Positions 26,045-34,184 of a DNA stretch of 40,216 bases are shown here, one piece after another. Each line of letters starts with the position of its first letter. The stretch's first letter is position 1. The stretch lies in NCBI GenBank assembly GCA_945873755.1, contig CAMCEM010000009.1:1-40216 (forward strand), in the 5' to 3' direction. The notes below the pieces were generated by a model. That model was not told the DNA's origin. It did no database searches and was given only the letters and a program-made list of their open reading frames with translations. Source of the stretch: Chitinophaga pinensis (GTDB lineage: Bacteria > Bacteroidota > Bacteroidia > UKL13-3). A program made the position numbers and the translations under genes.

Positions 26045-27298
26045 TTAAAATTCTATACCATTTATCAAAACACTTTCTACACAATCATTTCCAAAATTAT
26101 AGGGAATAAATGCCAAAGAAGAGACAGGTTTGGTAATAATTAAATTGCCTTTTTTACCAATGGTAATACTTCCATGAGTTTCACTTAATTCAATGGCATA
26201 AGCTCCATTTATAGTTGTGGCGTTTATGGCTTCTTCGGGGGTTAATTTCATTTGTGTGCAAGCCAAGCTTACTACAAACCCCATTCGGCCATTTGGGGAA
26301 CTTCCAGGATTATAATCCGATGCTAAACACACTGGTAAACCCGCATCTATCATTTTACGAGCAGGCATATATGGAATGCCTAAAAAGAAAGAACAATTAG
26401 GTAAACCAACAGGCATGGTATTGCTATTTAGCAAACAATCAATTTCTTCTTGTCCAGTATATTCTAAATGATCAACGCTTAACGCTTTGTGCTTCACTCC
26501 TATTTGTACACCGCCTGTATAACCTAATTCGTTTGCATGAATTTTTGCCTTTAAATTATATTTTGCTGCTGCATTTAAAAGCATATCCGTTTCTTCTACA
26601 GTATAAAAACCTTGGTCGCAAAACACATCAAAATAATCGGCTAAATTTTCTTGGGCTACATTGGGCAACATTTCATTTATTATTAAATCAATATAGCCTT
26701 TTCGGTTTTGTTTAAACTCGGTAGGAAAAGCATGCGCACCCAAAAAAGTGGCTTTAATGGGAATGGGAACAGCATTTTTTAATTGTGCAATTACACGCAA
26801 CATTTTTAATTCATCAGCAACTGTAAGTCCGTAACCACTTTTTATTTCAATAGCTCCAGTTCCTTGTTTTATTACTTGGTGTAAACGCTCCAATGCTTTA
26901 ATAAAAAGTTCATCTTCGCTCATGCTTTGCAGTTTTTTGGCCGAGTTTAAAATGCCTCCACCAGCTGTTGCAATTTGCTCATAACTTTTTCCTTTAATGC
27001 GCATTTCAAACTCTTCTTCGCGCCATTTTGCAAAAACTATATGCGTGTGGCTGTCAACAAAAGCAGGTAACAACATACCGTAGTTGGCATTTATTTCTTT
27101 AGAAATAGTAATGTTTTGAACAGCATTACTCAAATCTTCCATTTTACCAAAGCCAAAAATGCAATTATTTTCAATAATTAAATACGCGTTTTCAATTGCA
27201 TTTAAAACACCCATTTCTGCTCCTTTTTTTAGTAATATATTTTTATCTAAAATACCTACAATCGATTTTATATTGGAAATTAGTGTATATGTTTTCAT
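26045..27298 (-). CDS. hutI: Imidazolonepropionase
   Basis: The 417-residue amidohydrolase has LPAFVDSHTH (His84, His86), the family-specific REEEFEMRIKGKSYEQIATAGGGIL split around residue 105, KIHANELG, SVDHLEYTG and ASDYNPGSSPNG near the C-terminus. HutI opens the imidazolone ring to N-formimino-L-glutamate in histidine breakdown. No hutH, hutU or formiminoglutamate gene is within reach, so the pathway is dispersed. The TAGTTTTG box at 27303-27310 ends 4 nt before the ATG, so the transcript may be leaderless. Confidence 0.94.
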   Translation of the reverse strand: MKTYTLISNIKSIVGILDKNILLKKGAEMGVLNAIENAYLIIENNCIFGFGKMEDLSNAVQNITISKEINANYGMLLPAFVDSHTHIVFAKWREEEFEMRIKGKSYEQIATAGGGILNSAKKLQSMSEDELFIKALERLHQVIKQGTGAIEIKSGYGLTVADELKMLRVIAQLKNAVPIPIKATFLGAHAFPTEFKQNRKGYIDLIINEMLPNVAQENLADYFDVFCDQGFYTVEETDMLLNAAAKYNLKAKIHANELGYTGGVQIGVKHKALSVDHLEYTGQEEIDCLLNSNTMPVGLPNCSFFLGIPYMPARKMIDAGLPVCLASDYNPGSSPNGRMGFVVSLACTQMKLTPEEAINATTINGAYAIELSETHGSITIGKKGNLIITKPVSSLAFIPYNFGNDCVESVLINGIEF

Positions 27299-27302
27299 AA
27301 TA

Positions 27303-27310
27303 CAAAACTA
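27303..27310 (-). promoter_or_regulatory. -7 box for hutI
   Basis: TAGTTTTG on the minus strand fits TAnnTTTG exactly, but the -33 region 20 nt upstream reads TTTTAAT and is weak. The distance to the ATG (4 nt) would give a leaderless message. Confidence 0.35.
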
Positions 27311-27509
27311 TGCTATTTTAAATAGTAATCATTAAAATTCATCATTTACAAACTGTTTTGGAAAGTTTAATCAGCTCAAAAAAAATTTGAATAAAATTAA
27401 ATGCTTTATGTTTCTATTGCGATTATTTCTAAAAAATGTTTGGGAAAAAATATTGAATATTTTTGAGCTTGATTTTAAGTAATTAAAGCTGAAATTTTAC
27501 TTTAAGTAC

Positions 27510-27541
27510 AAAAAAAAGGCTTCAAAAATAATTGAAGCCTT
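27510..27541 (-). terminator. Rho-independent terminator of tRNA-Phe
   Basis: AAGGCTTCAA (27516-27525) and TTGAAGCCTT (27532-27541) pair over 10 bp around a 6-nt loop. On the minus strand the stem runs into seven Ts, 5 nt after the tRNA 3' end. Confidence 0.85.
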
Positions 27542-27545
27542 AATG

Positions 27546-27618
27546 TGGTGTAGGAGGGAATCGAACCCCCGACACAAAGATTTTCAGTCTTTTGCTCTAC
27601 CGACTGAGCTACTGCACC
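27546..27618 (-). tRNA. tRNA-Phe (anticodon GAA)
   Basis: The minus strand folds as a 73-nt tRNA: acceptor GGTGCAG/CTACACC with one C-A mismatch at pair 5-68, D arm GCTC/GAGC, anticodon stem AAAGA/TCTTT with loop CTGAAAA (GAA, Phe), T arm GGGGG-TTCGATT-CCCTC, discriminator A. CCA is not encoded. It has a promoter (27690-27720) and a terminator (27516-27541) of its own. Confidence 0.95.
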
Positions 27619-27629
27619 GTTTGTTTGGG

Positions 27630-27674
27630 CTTTTGCTCTACCTCCCGATAACTATCGGGATGAGCTACTGCACC
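27630..27674 (-). pseudogene. Partial 5' copy of tRNA-Phe interrupted by a palindrome
   Basis: GGTGCAGTAGCTCA (27674-27661) and GGTAGAGCAAAAG (27642-27630) repeat the first 14 and a later 13 nt of the tRNA-Phe gene exactly. The three D-loop bases GTC between them are replaced by the 18-nt palindrome at 27643-27660. The fragment lies between the promoter and the intact tRNA, so it is expected to be part of the precursor leader. Confidence 0.85.
27643..27660. repeat. TCCCGATA/TATCGGGA palindrome in the tRNA fragment
   Basis: TCCCGATA (27643-27650) and TATCGGGA (27653-27660) are perfect arms around an AC centre. The element belongs with the copies at 8885-8898, 8952-8969 and 8997-9010. Confidence 0.8.
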
Positions 27675-27689
27675 GTTTTTTGTGGAGTG

Positions 27690-27720
27690 CAAAAGTAATT
27701 TTTTTTACCTTTTGTGCAAA
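27690..27720 (-). promoter_or_regulatory. Promoter of tRNA-Phe
   Basis: On the minus strand TTTG (27720-27717), a 19-nt spacer and TACTTTTG (27697-27690) match the Bacteroidota housekeeping promoter TTTG-N19-TAnnTTTG at every fixed position. It sits 15 nt before the partial tRNA copy. Confidence 0.75.
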
Positions 27721-27877
27721 TTGTTTTAACTCAATTTATAAAATAATATAAATTTACAAGGTAAAGGTATTCATTTTCAGCATTTAAACATTAATGTTTT
27801 TTAAAAATAATTTTAAAATCAATTCTATTTATTTCAAATAAATATTATTTATTATTGCCTAATTCAATTTGTAAATT

Positions 27878-29182
27878 ATGATAGCACAAATAATTTTTGT
27901 AATATTAGCAGGCATTGCCACCTATTTTTTTGTGAAAAGTTTAGGCAAAATAAGGCGCAACATATTATTGGGAAAAGATATTGACTTAACAGATAACAAG
28001 CCTTTACGCTTAAAAACAATGCTTCGTGTTGCTTTTGGGCAAAGCAAAATGGGCACTAAACCCGTTGCTGCATTTTTTCATTTTATTATTTATATAGGTT
28101 TTGTACTTATTAATATTGAGGTTTTAGAAATATTAATTGACGGAATTTTTGGAACACATCGCATCCTTTCCTTTTTTGGGCCCGTTTATAATTTAGCAAT
28201 TGGCTTTTTCGAAATACTTGCTTTTGGTGTTTTATTGGCTTGTATTGTTTTTTTAAGTAGGCGTTTTGTTTTAAAATTACCTCGTTTTCAAAGTGCAGAA
28301 CTTAAAGGATTTGCTACCAAAGATGCAGCAACAATTTTAATTGTAGAAGTAGTGTTAATGGGTGCTTTATTAAAAATGAATGCCGCTGATCAAATATTGC
28401 AAACCCGTGGAGCAGCACATTATATTAATGCCGGTTCTTTCCCAATAAGTTCGTGGTTATTAGTTCCATTTTTCGAAAATTTTTCAACTGATACATTAAT
28501 TGCTTTTGAACGCATTGCTTGGTGGTTTCATATAATTGGTATTTTTTTATTTATGAACTACCTGCCTTTTAGTAAACATTTTCACATTATATTGGCTTTC
28601 CCTAATACTTATTATTCTAATTTAAAGGCAAAAGGGAATTTAAACAACATGGAGTCGGTAACACAAGAAGTAAAACTAATGCTTGACCCAAGTGCGACAA
28701 CACCCGAAGGTTATGAGCCTCCAGTTAGTTTTGGGGTAAAAGATGTAACCGATTTAACATGGAAAAATTTAATGGATGCATACAGTTGCACTGAATGTGG
28801 AAGATGTACCAGTAGTTGCCCTCAAAACCAAACAGGTAAATTACTTTCGCCTCGCAAAATAATGATGGATACCCGCGATAGATTGGAAGAAGTGGGTAAA
28901 AACATGGATGCAAATAAAGGAACTTTTGTAACTGACGATAAAAACTTACATAGTTATATTAGTGAAGAAGAATTGTGGGCTTGCAATACTTGTAATGCCT
29001 GTGTAGAAGCTTGTCCAATTAACATAAATCCAATGGAGATAATTGTAGAAATGCGCAGGTATAAAGTAATGGAAGAAACAAAAGCTCCTGCTTCGTTAAA
29101 TAATATGTTTAGCAATTTAGAAAATAACCAAGCTCCTTGGCAGTTTAGCCCTATGGATAGAGCAAATTGGACGCAGGAATAA
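27878..29182 (+). CDS. Membrane Fe-S oxidoreductase subunit (HdrD/NarI-like with two 4Fe-4S clusters)
   Basis: The 434-residue protein has an N-terminal helix, about five membrane helices (65-90, 105-127, 148-165, 190-202, 208-228) of a nitrate-reductase-gamma-like domain with possible haem His (68, 218), and a cytoplasmic C-terminal ferredoxin-like domain with two CxxCxxCxxxC motifs (C304, C307, C310, C314 and C369, C372, C375, C379, each followed by Pro). It should pass electrons between the membrane and a cytoplasmic partner. In many Bacteroidota a CCG-domain Fe-S protein gene follows; here the next 530 nt are non-coding, so the partner is missing or elsewhere. Confidence 0.85.
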   Translation: MIAQIIFVILAGIATYFFVKSLGKIRRNILLGKDIDLTDNKPLRLKTMLRVAFGQSKMGTKPVAAFFHFIIYIGFVLINIEVLEILIDGIFGTHRILSFFGPVYNLAIGFFEILAFGVLLACIVFLSRRFVLKLPRFQSAELKGFATKDAATILIVEVVLMGALLKMNAADQILQTRGAAHYINAGSFPISSWLLVPFFENFSTDTLIAFERIAWWFHIIGIFLFMNYLPFSKHFHIILAFPNTYYSNLKAKGNLNNMESVTQEVKLMLDPSATTPEGYEPPVSFGVKDVTDLTWKNLMDAYSCTECGRCTSSCPQNQTGKLLSPRKIMMDTRDRLEEVGKNMDANKGTFVTDDKNLHSYISEEELWACNTCNACVEACPININPMEIIVEMRRYKVMEETKAPASLNNMFSNLENNQAPWQFSPMDRANWTQE

Positions 29183-29710
29183 ATTTTAAACAGCATTTTT
29201 TTAGTAAATAGTCGACTTTAAAAAGGCATCTTCAATTTTTCTTCATTCTTGTAGAATTTTATACAATATTTTTTACAACGTTAGTTTATTTTGTTATTCT
29301 CTATATATTAAACCTCTTTCATAATTCAATAATTTATTACAAAGTTTTGTTTATTCGTTATTGCGCTTCTATTGATGTTTTTACCTAAGCAGCTAATTAT
29401 TAGCAAAAAAACCACATAGATTACATAGTTTAAACGCTATGTTTTATATTTTTCAATGTGGTTCAAGTTTTTTAAACAAGGTCACATAGCATAGCATCAT
29501 CTTTTTATATTGATTTTTTGAAAAAATTTATCACTCGCAATGACGTTTATAATTATGAAAGAGTTCAATTATTTGAGGGACGACTATTTATTAAATTATC
29601 GAATTTTATTTTTTTAATTCTTATTCCCAAGCGTACATTTTCCTAAACAAAGATTTGTAATTGTTAGCAATGCTGAGTGGTAAGGTTTTTAAAAAAAACT
29701 GCTTAGGCAT
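29183..29710. other. Non-coding stretch with decayed repeats
   Basis: I see no convincing gene. AACCACAT (29410-29417) and ATGTGGTT (29456-29463) form an inverted repeat, with several ACATAG/CTATG motifs between and after it. CGCAATGACG near 29538 echoes the CATTGC-type repeats of the region around 8930. Confidence 0.4.
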
Positions 29711-29718
29711 TACTTTTG
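29711..29718 (+). promoter_or_regulatory. -7 box for the LysM glucosaminidase gene
   Basis: TACTTTTG fits TAnnTTTG exactly and lies 18 nt before the ATG at 29737. It overlaps the upstream ATG at 29716, which argues for the later start. No good -33 TTG is seen. Confidence 0.35.
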
Positions 29719-29736
29719 CTAATTACAATTTTTAAT

Positions 29737-31377
29737 ATGAAAAAATACTATTTAAACCTAATAGTATGTTTGGTTAGTTTTTCTTTGTTTGCTCAAAATG
29801 ATGCTAAGCCTAAACTTACAGTGGAACAATACATTGAAAAATATTCGGCAATGGCTATTGACGAAATGTTTAGAAGTAGAATTCCTGCTAGTATCACTTT
29901 GGCTCAGGGTATACTAGAAAGTGGCAATGGAAATAGCAGGTTGGCTACTCAAGCTAACAATCATTTTGGAATAAAATGCAAAGCAAGTTGGGCAGGAAAA
30001 ACCATGTATGAAGATGATGATGCTCCACAAGAATGTTTTAGAAAATACGATGCGGCCATAGACAGCTACCGCGACCATTCCGATTTTTTAATGAACGGAA
30101 AACGATATGCTTTTTTGTTTGATTTGGATAGTAAAGATTACAAAGGTTGGGCATTTGGATTAAAAAAAGCAGGCTATGCCACCAATCCGCAATACCCTGA
30201 ATTATTGATTACTTTTATTGAAAAACACGGTTTGCATAAATTTGATGAAGTAAAACTAAGTGAAGAAGAACTAAAGGAAAAAGCAGAGGAAAAAACGGAA
30301 ATTATAAAAACTTATGGTAAAGAATTTGTAATCAATTCGGTGCCGGCAATTGCTGCTAAAGAAAATGAAAGCTTTGCGCAAATAGCTTTAAATTACGATT
30401 TAAAAGTATATCAACTATATAAATACAACGATTTGCAAAAAGACGATGAATGCAAAAAAGGAGATACTATTTTTTTAAAAAGTAAAAAAAACAAGGCAGA
30501 CATTGAAACTTGTGTGTTTGGAAATGGCGATAACATGCATATAATATCGCAGCGATATGGCGTTAAAATTGAAAAAATTCTTACTCGAAATAATTTAGTA
30601 TTGAACCAACAACCTCAAATTGGCCAAACCATTTATTTAAACAATAAAAGGCCCGATGGATTACAGTTGGTTATTGCAGACACTGCAATTCAGCGTGATT
30701 CGGTTCAAGTAATTACCACAGAAACAGCACCCAATACTATAAAAACTGACACTGTAATAATGAATGAAACAGTGTATGAAGATGCAGCAAAAAACATTGA
30801 AACCATGTATCCTGTAAATGAAAACACATTGAGTTATTTTGATACTTTAGAAGAAAAAAAATCGGAACTCTCGTTTTTTCATACCGTTCAAGCAGGTGAA
30901 ACTTTGTATGGCATTGCCCAAAAATACAATGTAAAAGTAGATGCATTACAGTTTTTAAATGCACTTAAAAATAACAACATTGAAATAGGGCAAAAATTAA
31001 TTATTAACCCCAACTTACCAAGTGCCGATACAAAGGAACCCCAACCAATTCCTGGTTACCACATAGTAAGGCATGGCGAAACATTGTATTCCATTTCAGG
31101 CATTTACAATATTTCGGTAGCCGATTTAAAAGCCATAAACACATTAAATAATAACGAAATAAAAATAGATCAAAGGTTAATGATTGTGCCTGTAAAAAAT
31201 AGTGTAGTAGGCGAAACCAAAACCCCAACAAGTGAGGTTTTATTTTACACCATTGAAAAAGGGGAAACACTTTTTTCTATTAGCCGAAAATTTAATGTTT
31301 CAATTAGTTCATTGAAACTAATAAATACTACAAATCTTAACAATTTGAAATTGGGTGAAAAAATTAGAATCAGGTAA
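29737..31377 (+). CDS. Secreted glucosaminidase with LysM repeats
   Basis: From the ATG at 29737 the product is 546 residues, with a signal peptide MKKYYLNLIVCLVSFSLFAQ; an upstream ATG at 29716 would add seven residues and spoil it. A FlgJ/mannosyl-glycoprotein glucosaminidase domain follows (about 20-155: PASITLAQGILESGNGNS with the catalytic Glu, NNHFGIKC, YRDHSDFL). The C-terminal part has three clear LysM domains (each with a GETLY/F-I-S/A core) preceded by two degenerate ones. It should cleave peptidoglycan during growth or division while held by LysM in the periplasm. Confidence 0.92.
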   Translation: MKKYYLNLIVCLVSFSLFAQNDAKPKLTVEQYIEKYSAMAIDEMFRSRIPASITLAQGILESGNGNSRLATQANNHFGIKCKASWAGKTMYEDDDAPQECFRKYDAAIDSYRDHSDFLMNGKRYAFLFDLDSKDYKGWAFGLKKAGYATNPQYPELLITFIEKHGLHKFDEVKLSEEELKEKAEEKTEIIKTYGKEFVINSVPAIAAKENESFAQIALNYDLKVYQLYKYNDLQKDDECKKGDTIFLKSKKNKADIETCVFGNGDNMHIISQRYGVKIEKILTRNNLVLNQQPQIGQTIYLNNKRPDGLQLVIADTAIQRDSVQVITTETAPNTIKTDTVIMNETVYEDAAKNIETMYPVNENTLSYFDTLEEKKSELSFFHTVQAGETLYGIAQKYNVKVDALQFLNALKNNNIEIGQKLIINPNLPSADTKEPQPIPGYHIVRHGETLYSISGIYNISVADLKAINTLNNNEIKIDQRLMIVPVKNSVVGETKTPTSEVLFYTIEKGETLFSISRKFNVSISSLKLINTTNLNNLKLGEKIRIR

Positions 31378-31411
31378 TTTTTTAATTTTAATGGTTTGCA
31401 ACTATTTTTAC

Positions 31412-31442
31412 TTTGTTTAAATCAAGCTATTTACTATTATTG
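31412..31442 (+). promoter_or_regulatory. Promoter of the T9SS-tailed gene
   Basis: TTTG (31412-31415), a 19-nt spacer and TATTATTG (31435-31442, seven of eight positions of TAnnTTTG) precede the ATG at 31465. It supports that start over an upstream in-frame ATG at 31396. Confidence 0.45.
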
Positions 31443-31464
31443 TAACCTATATAAACTCATACAT

Positions 31465-32166
31465 ATGAAAAAATTATATTTAATGTTAATTAGTTGTGGA
31501 ATGTTTTTAGGGGTAAATGCCCAAATAACATACGGTTTTGATTACAAAGAAAATTTCCAAAATTTTACCCACAAGGACCAAAATTCGGCTATTGTAATTG
31601 CTTTGTACAACAGTAATTTAGACAGTACAACACAGCCTTATTCTGCAATTCTATCAGTAGTTGACAAAACTTCAAATCCAGTATTAACAGCAGAAAACAC
31701 AAAACAGTTTAATATGTTACCTCAGCAAAAGGTTGAATTTGTAATTGGGCAAAAAGGATATAGAAACGAAATTCAAGTAAAAATTAACCCAATAGTTGAC
31801 AATGAGTTTTGGGGTCAAAAGTTATTCCAGTTAAACTTAACTACTTTAGAAGGCTTTACTGCTGATAACTTAGCATACGGTCATCAGTTTATAACAGTAG
31901 TAATAGACTATGATGGAACTAAAATTGGAGTTCCAAGAGTTGATAAAAGTAACTTTACTGTATATCCTAATCCTACAAAAGACAAAGTTTTTGTGGAAGG
32001 AGTAAATGTTCAAAATATTCAAGTGATGGATATGATGGGTAAAGTTGTTTTAGAACAAACCACACCTAGAAACGAAATTAATATTGAAACCTTACCCGCA
32101 GGAATGTACACTTTACACGCTATGAGCGAAAAAGGTTTGGTAGTTCAAAAAATAGTAAAAAACTAA
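31465..32166 (+). CDS. Secreted protein with T9SS type A sorting domain
   Basis: From the ATG at 31465 the product is 233 residues with signal peptide MKKLYLMLISCGMFLGVNAQ; an upstream ATG at 31396 adds 23 residues and is unlikely. The middle part is beta-rich and not recognised. The last 75 residues form a type IX secretion sorting domain: FTVYPNPTKDKVFVEG, VMDMMGKVV, IETLPAGMYTLHA and a C-terminal VQKIVKN. It should be exported through the outer membrane and bound to the surface or released. A terminator follows at 32185-32217. Confidence 0.9.
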   Translation: MKKLYLMLISCGMFLGVNAQITYGFDYKENFQNFTHKDQNSAIVIALYNSNLDSTTQPYSAILSVVDKTSNPVLTAENTKQFNMLPQQKVEFVIGQKGYRNEIQVKINPIVDNEFWGQKLFQLNLTTLEGFTADNLAYGHQFITVVIDYDGTKIGVPRVDKSNFTVYPNPTKDKVFVEGVNVQNIQVMDMMGKVVLEQTTPRNEINIETLPAGMYTLHAMSEKGLVVQKIVKN

Positions 32167-32184
32167 AATATTCAATTAGAAATT

Positions 32185-32217
32185 TAAAAAGCCAAAGCAT
32201 TTGTTTTGGCTTTTTTT
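32185..32217 (+). terminator. Rho-independent terminator
   Basis: AAAAAGCCAAA and TTTTGGCTTTTTTT pair around a short loop (arms 32191-32196 and 32205-32210, extended by A/T pairs) and end in a T run, 19 nt after the T9SS gene. Confidence 0.8.
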
Positions 32218-32267
32218 GTGTATAAACTTATTTAGTAAAAAATAACAAGTAATTTTATTTTTACTGC

Positions 32268-34064
32268 ATGCAACAGCCGTGGTTTATAATTGATTTTGAT
32301 AGCACTTTTACGCAAGTGGAAGCCATGGAAGAGTTGGCAGCAATAAGCTTAAAAAACGATCCAGAAAAGGAAACAATTATTGAACAAATAAAACATTTGA
32401 CTGATTTGGCAATGGATGGAAAAATGCCATTTAATAAATCGTTAAAAGCCCGCATTGCACTGCTTTCTGCTAAAAAATACCACATAAACATGTTGGTAAA
32501 TAAGCTGCGCAAAAAAGTTTCTCCATCGTTTGCCCGCAACAAAGCGTTTTTTAAACAATACCAAGGGCGTATACTTATAGTTTCGGGTGGCTTTAAGGAG
32601 TTTATAGTACCTGTTGTTAAAAGCTTTCATATTGATGAAAATTGTGTGTATGCCAATACTTTTATTTACGATAAAAATAATAATATAATTGGTGCTGATG
32701 AAGAAAATTATTTAGCACAAAATGGAGGAAAGGTTAAATTACTAAAACAATTAAAACTTAAAGGTAAAGTGATAGCTATAGGCGATGGCTATACCGATTA
32801 TGAAATGCGTGAAAGCGGAATGGCCGAACAGTTTTTTGCATTTACCGAAAACATAGCACGCGAAAGGGTAATGGCTAAAGCCGATTACATAGCACCCAGT
32901 CTTGACGAAATTTTATATAAAATGAAATTGCCAATGGCACTTTCATTTCCTAAAAGCAGAATAACGGCTGTGCTTTTAGGAAAAGAAACATTTGCAGCAG
33001 AATCTGTTTTTAAGTTGGAAGGATATAAAGTTATAAAACGAGAAAACTTAACTGCCAAAACACAATCCGATTTAAAAGATGCATCAATCATTGTATCATC
33101 GCTAAAACAAGAAATAGAAAACCTAAATACTTTTACTAAGTTAATTAGCTTGGCAGTTTGGGGCAGTAACAATAATCAATTTAACACCAATATTGCGCAG
33201 CAAATGGCTGTGCCTATTTTTAACTCACCTTTTGCAAATACACGCAGTGTGGTAGAGTTGGGATTGGGTTTTATGTTTCAACTTTGGAGGCAAACTAACA
33301 CCGAATTGCGAGGCAAAAAAATAGGAATTATTGGGTATGGAAATGCAGGGAGTTTAATGGGTGTGTTTGCCCAAAACCTTGGAATGGAAGTGCTTTATTT
33401 TGATGAAAAAGACCGCGCACCTTTAGGCAATGCCATTGCCTGTAAAACAATAGTTGATTTGTTGAAAAAAGCCAACTTTGTAGTGGTTTTAAATAGTAAA
33501 AACACAGGAACAATTTTAGCTGAGAAGGAAATAAAGCAAATGCAGCCTTTAAGTTGTTTAATCAATTTGAGTTACGATGATTCAATTGATTTTATAGTAG
33601 CACAAAAATTGGTACAAAACAAAAAGCTATTTGGGCTTGCAGTTGATTTTCAAAATGAGGAAAACTACAGTAAAATAAAACAAAGTAATAGAATTGTTAC
33701 TTCGTTAAACCAAAGAAATAACACAATAGAAACCCAACAAAATATAGCCAATTTTACTACCCAAAAAATTATTCAATACATTAACACGGGCAATATTGGT
33801 AGTAGTTTAAATTTTCCCGAAATTCAATTGCCTGCTTTGGTTGGTTCACATCGATTTATTCATATACATAAAAACAAACCCGGTATTTTAGCAAAAATAA
33901 ATGCAGTATTGGCAAAAAATAAAATAAATATTATTGGGCAATATTTAAAAACCAACGATACCCTTGGATACGTAATTACCGATGTAGCCAAAAAATATGA
34001 CAATGAAGTAATTAGTGAGTTGAAAAAAATTGATTTTACCTTAAAATTTAGGGTGATTTATTAG
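32268..34064 (+). CDS. Fusion of phosphoserine phosphatase, degenerate phosphoglycerate dehydrogenase-like domain and ACT domain
   Basis: The 598-residue protein has a HAD phosphoserine phosphatase domain (about 1-215) with DFDST (Asp9, Asp11), VSGGF (Ser106), lysines near 155-160 and GDGYTD (172-177). Residues 231-515 align with the SerA dehydrogenase fold: NSPFANTRSVVEL, GIIGYGNAG (NAD loop, 353-361) and PLGNA. However NLSYDD (433-438) replaces the NxARG catalytic Arg motif, AVDFQNEE replaces the ALDVFE region, and TSLNQRN stands where PHIG(G/A) with the catalytic His belongs. An ACT domain (528-598) closes the chain. Phosphatase activity in serine synthesis is likely; the second domain is probably not a working dehydrogenase but a ligand-sensing part. 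It stands alone on the plus strand. Confidence 0.88.
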   Translation: MQQPWFIIDFDSTFTQVEAMEELAAISLKNDPEKETIIEQIKHLTDLAMDGKMPFNKSLKARIALLSAKKYHINMLVNKLRKKVSPSFARNKAFFKQYQGRILIVSGGFKEFIVPVVKSFHIDENCVYANTFIYDKNNNIIGADEENYLAQNGGKVKLLKQLKLKGKVIAIGDGYTDYEMRESGMAEQFFAFTENIARERVMAKADYIAPSLDEILYKMKLPMALSFPKSRITAVLLGKETFAAESVFKLEGYKVIKRENLTAKTQSDLKDASIIVSSLKQEIENLNTFTKLISLAVWGSNNNQFNTNIAQQMAVPIFNSPFANTRSVVELGLGFMFQLWRQTNTELRGKKIGIIGYGNAGSLMGVFAQNLGMEVLYFDEKDRAPLGNAIACKTIVDLLKKANFVVVLNSKNTGTILAEKEIKQMQPLSCLINLSYDDSIDFIVAQKLVQNKKLFGLAVDFQNEENYSKIKQSNRIVTSLNQRNNTIETQQNIANFTTQKIIQYINTGNIGSSLNFPEIQLPALVGSHRFIHIHKNKPGILAKINAVLAKNKINIIGQYLKTNDTLGYVITDVAKKYDNEVISELKKIDFTLKFRVIY

Positions 34065-34184
34065 TTACTTTAAATTTTTTATAAAAGTTTACATTATACT
34101 TTTATACTAAAAAAGTTATTATTGCCTTTGTTCTACAAAACACTTAAAATAAAAATACTTTACTTAACTATTTATAAAATATTA

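Noticed and set aside
27630-27674. Phage or island attachment site at tRNA-Phe
   Set aside because: Integration usually duplicates the 3' part of a tRNA; here the 5' part is repeated, and no integrase gene is in the window.
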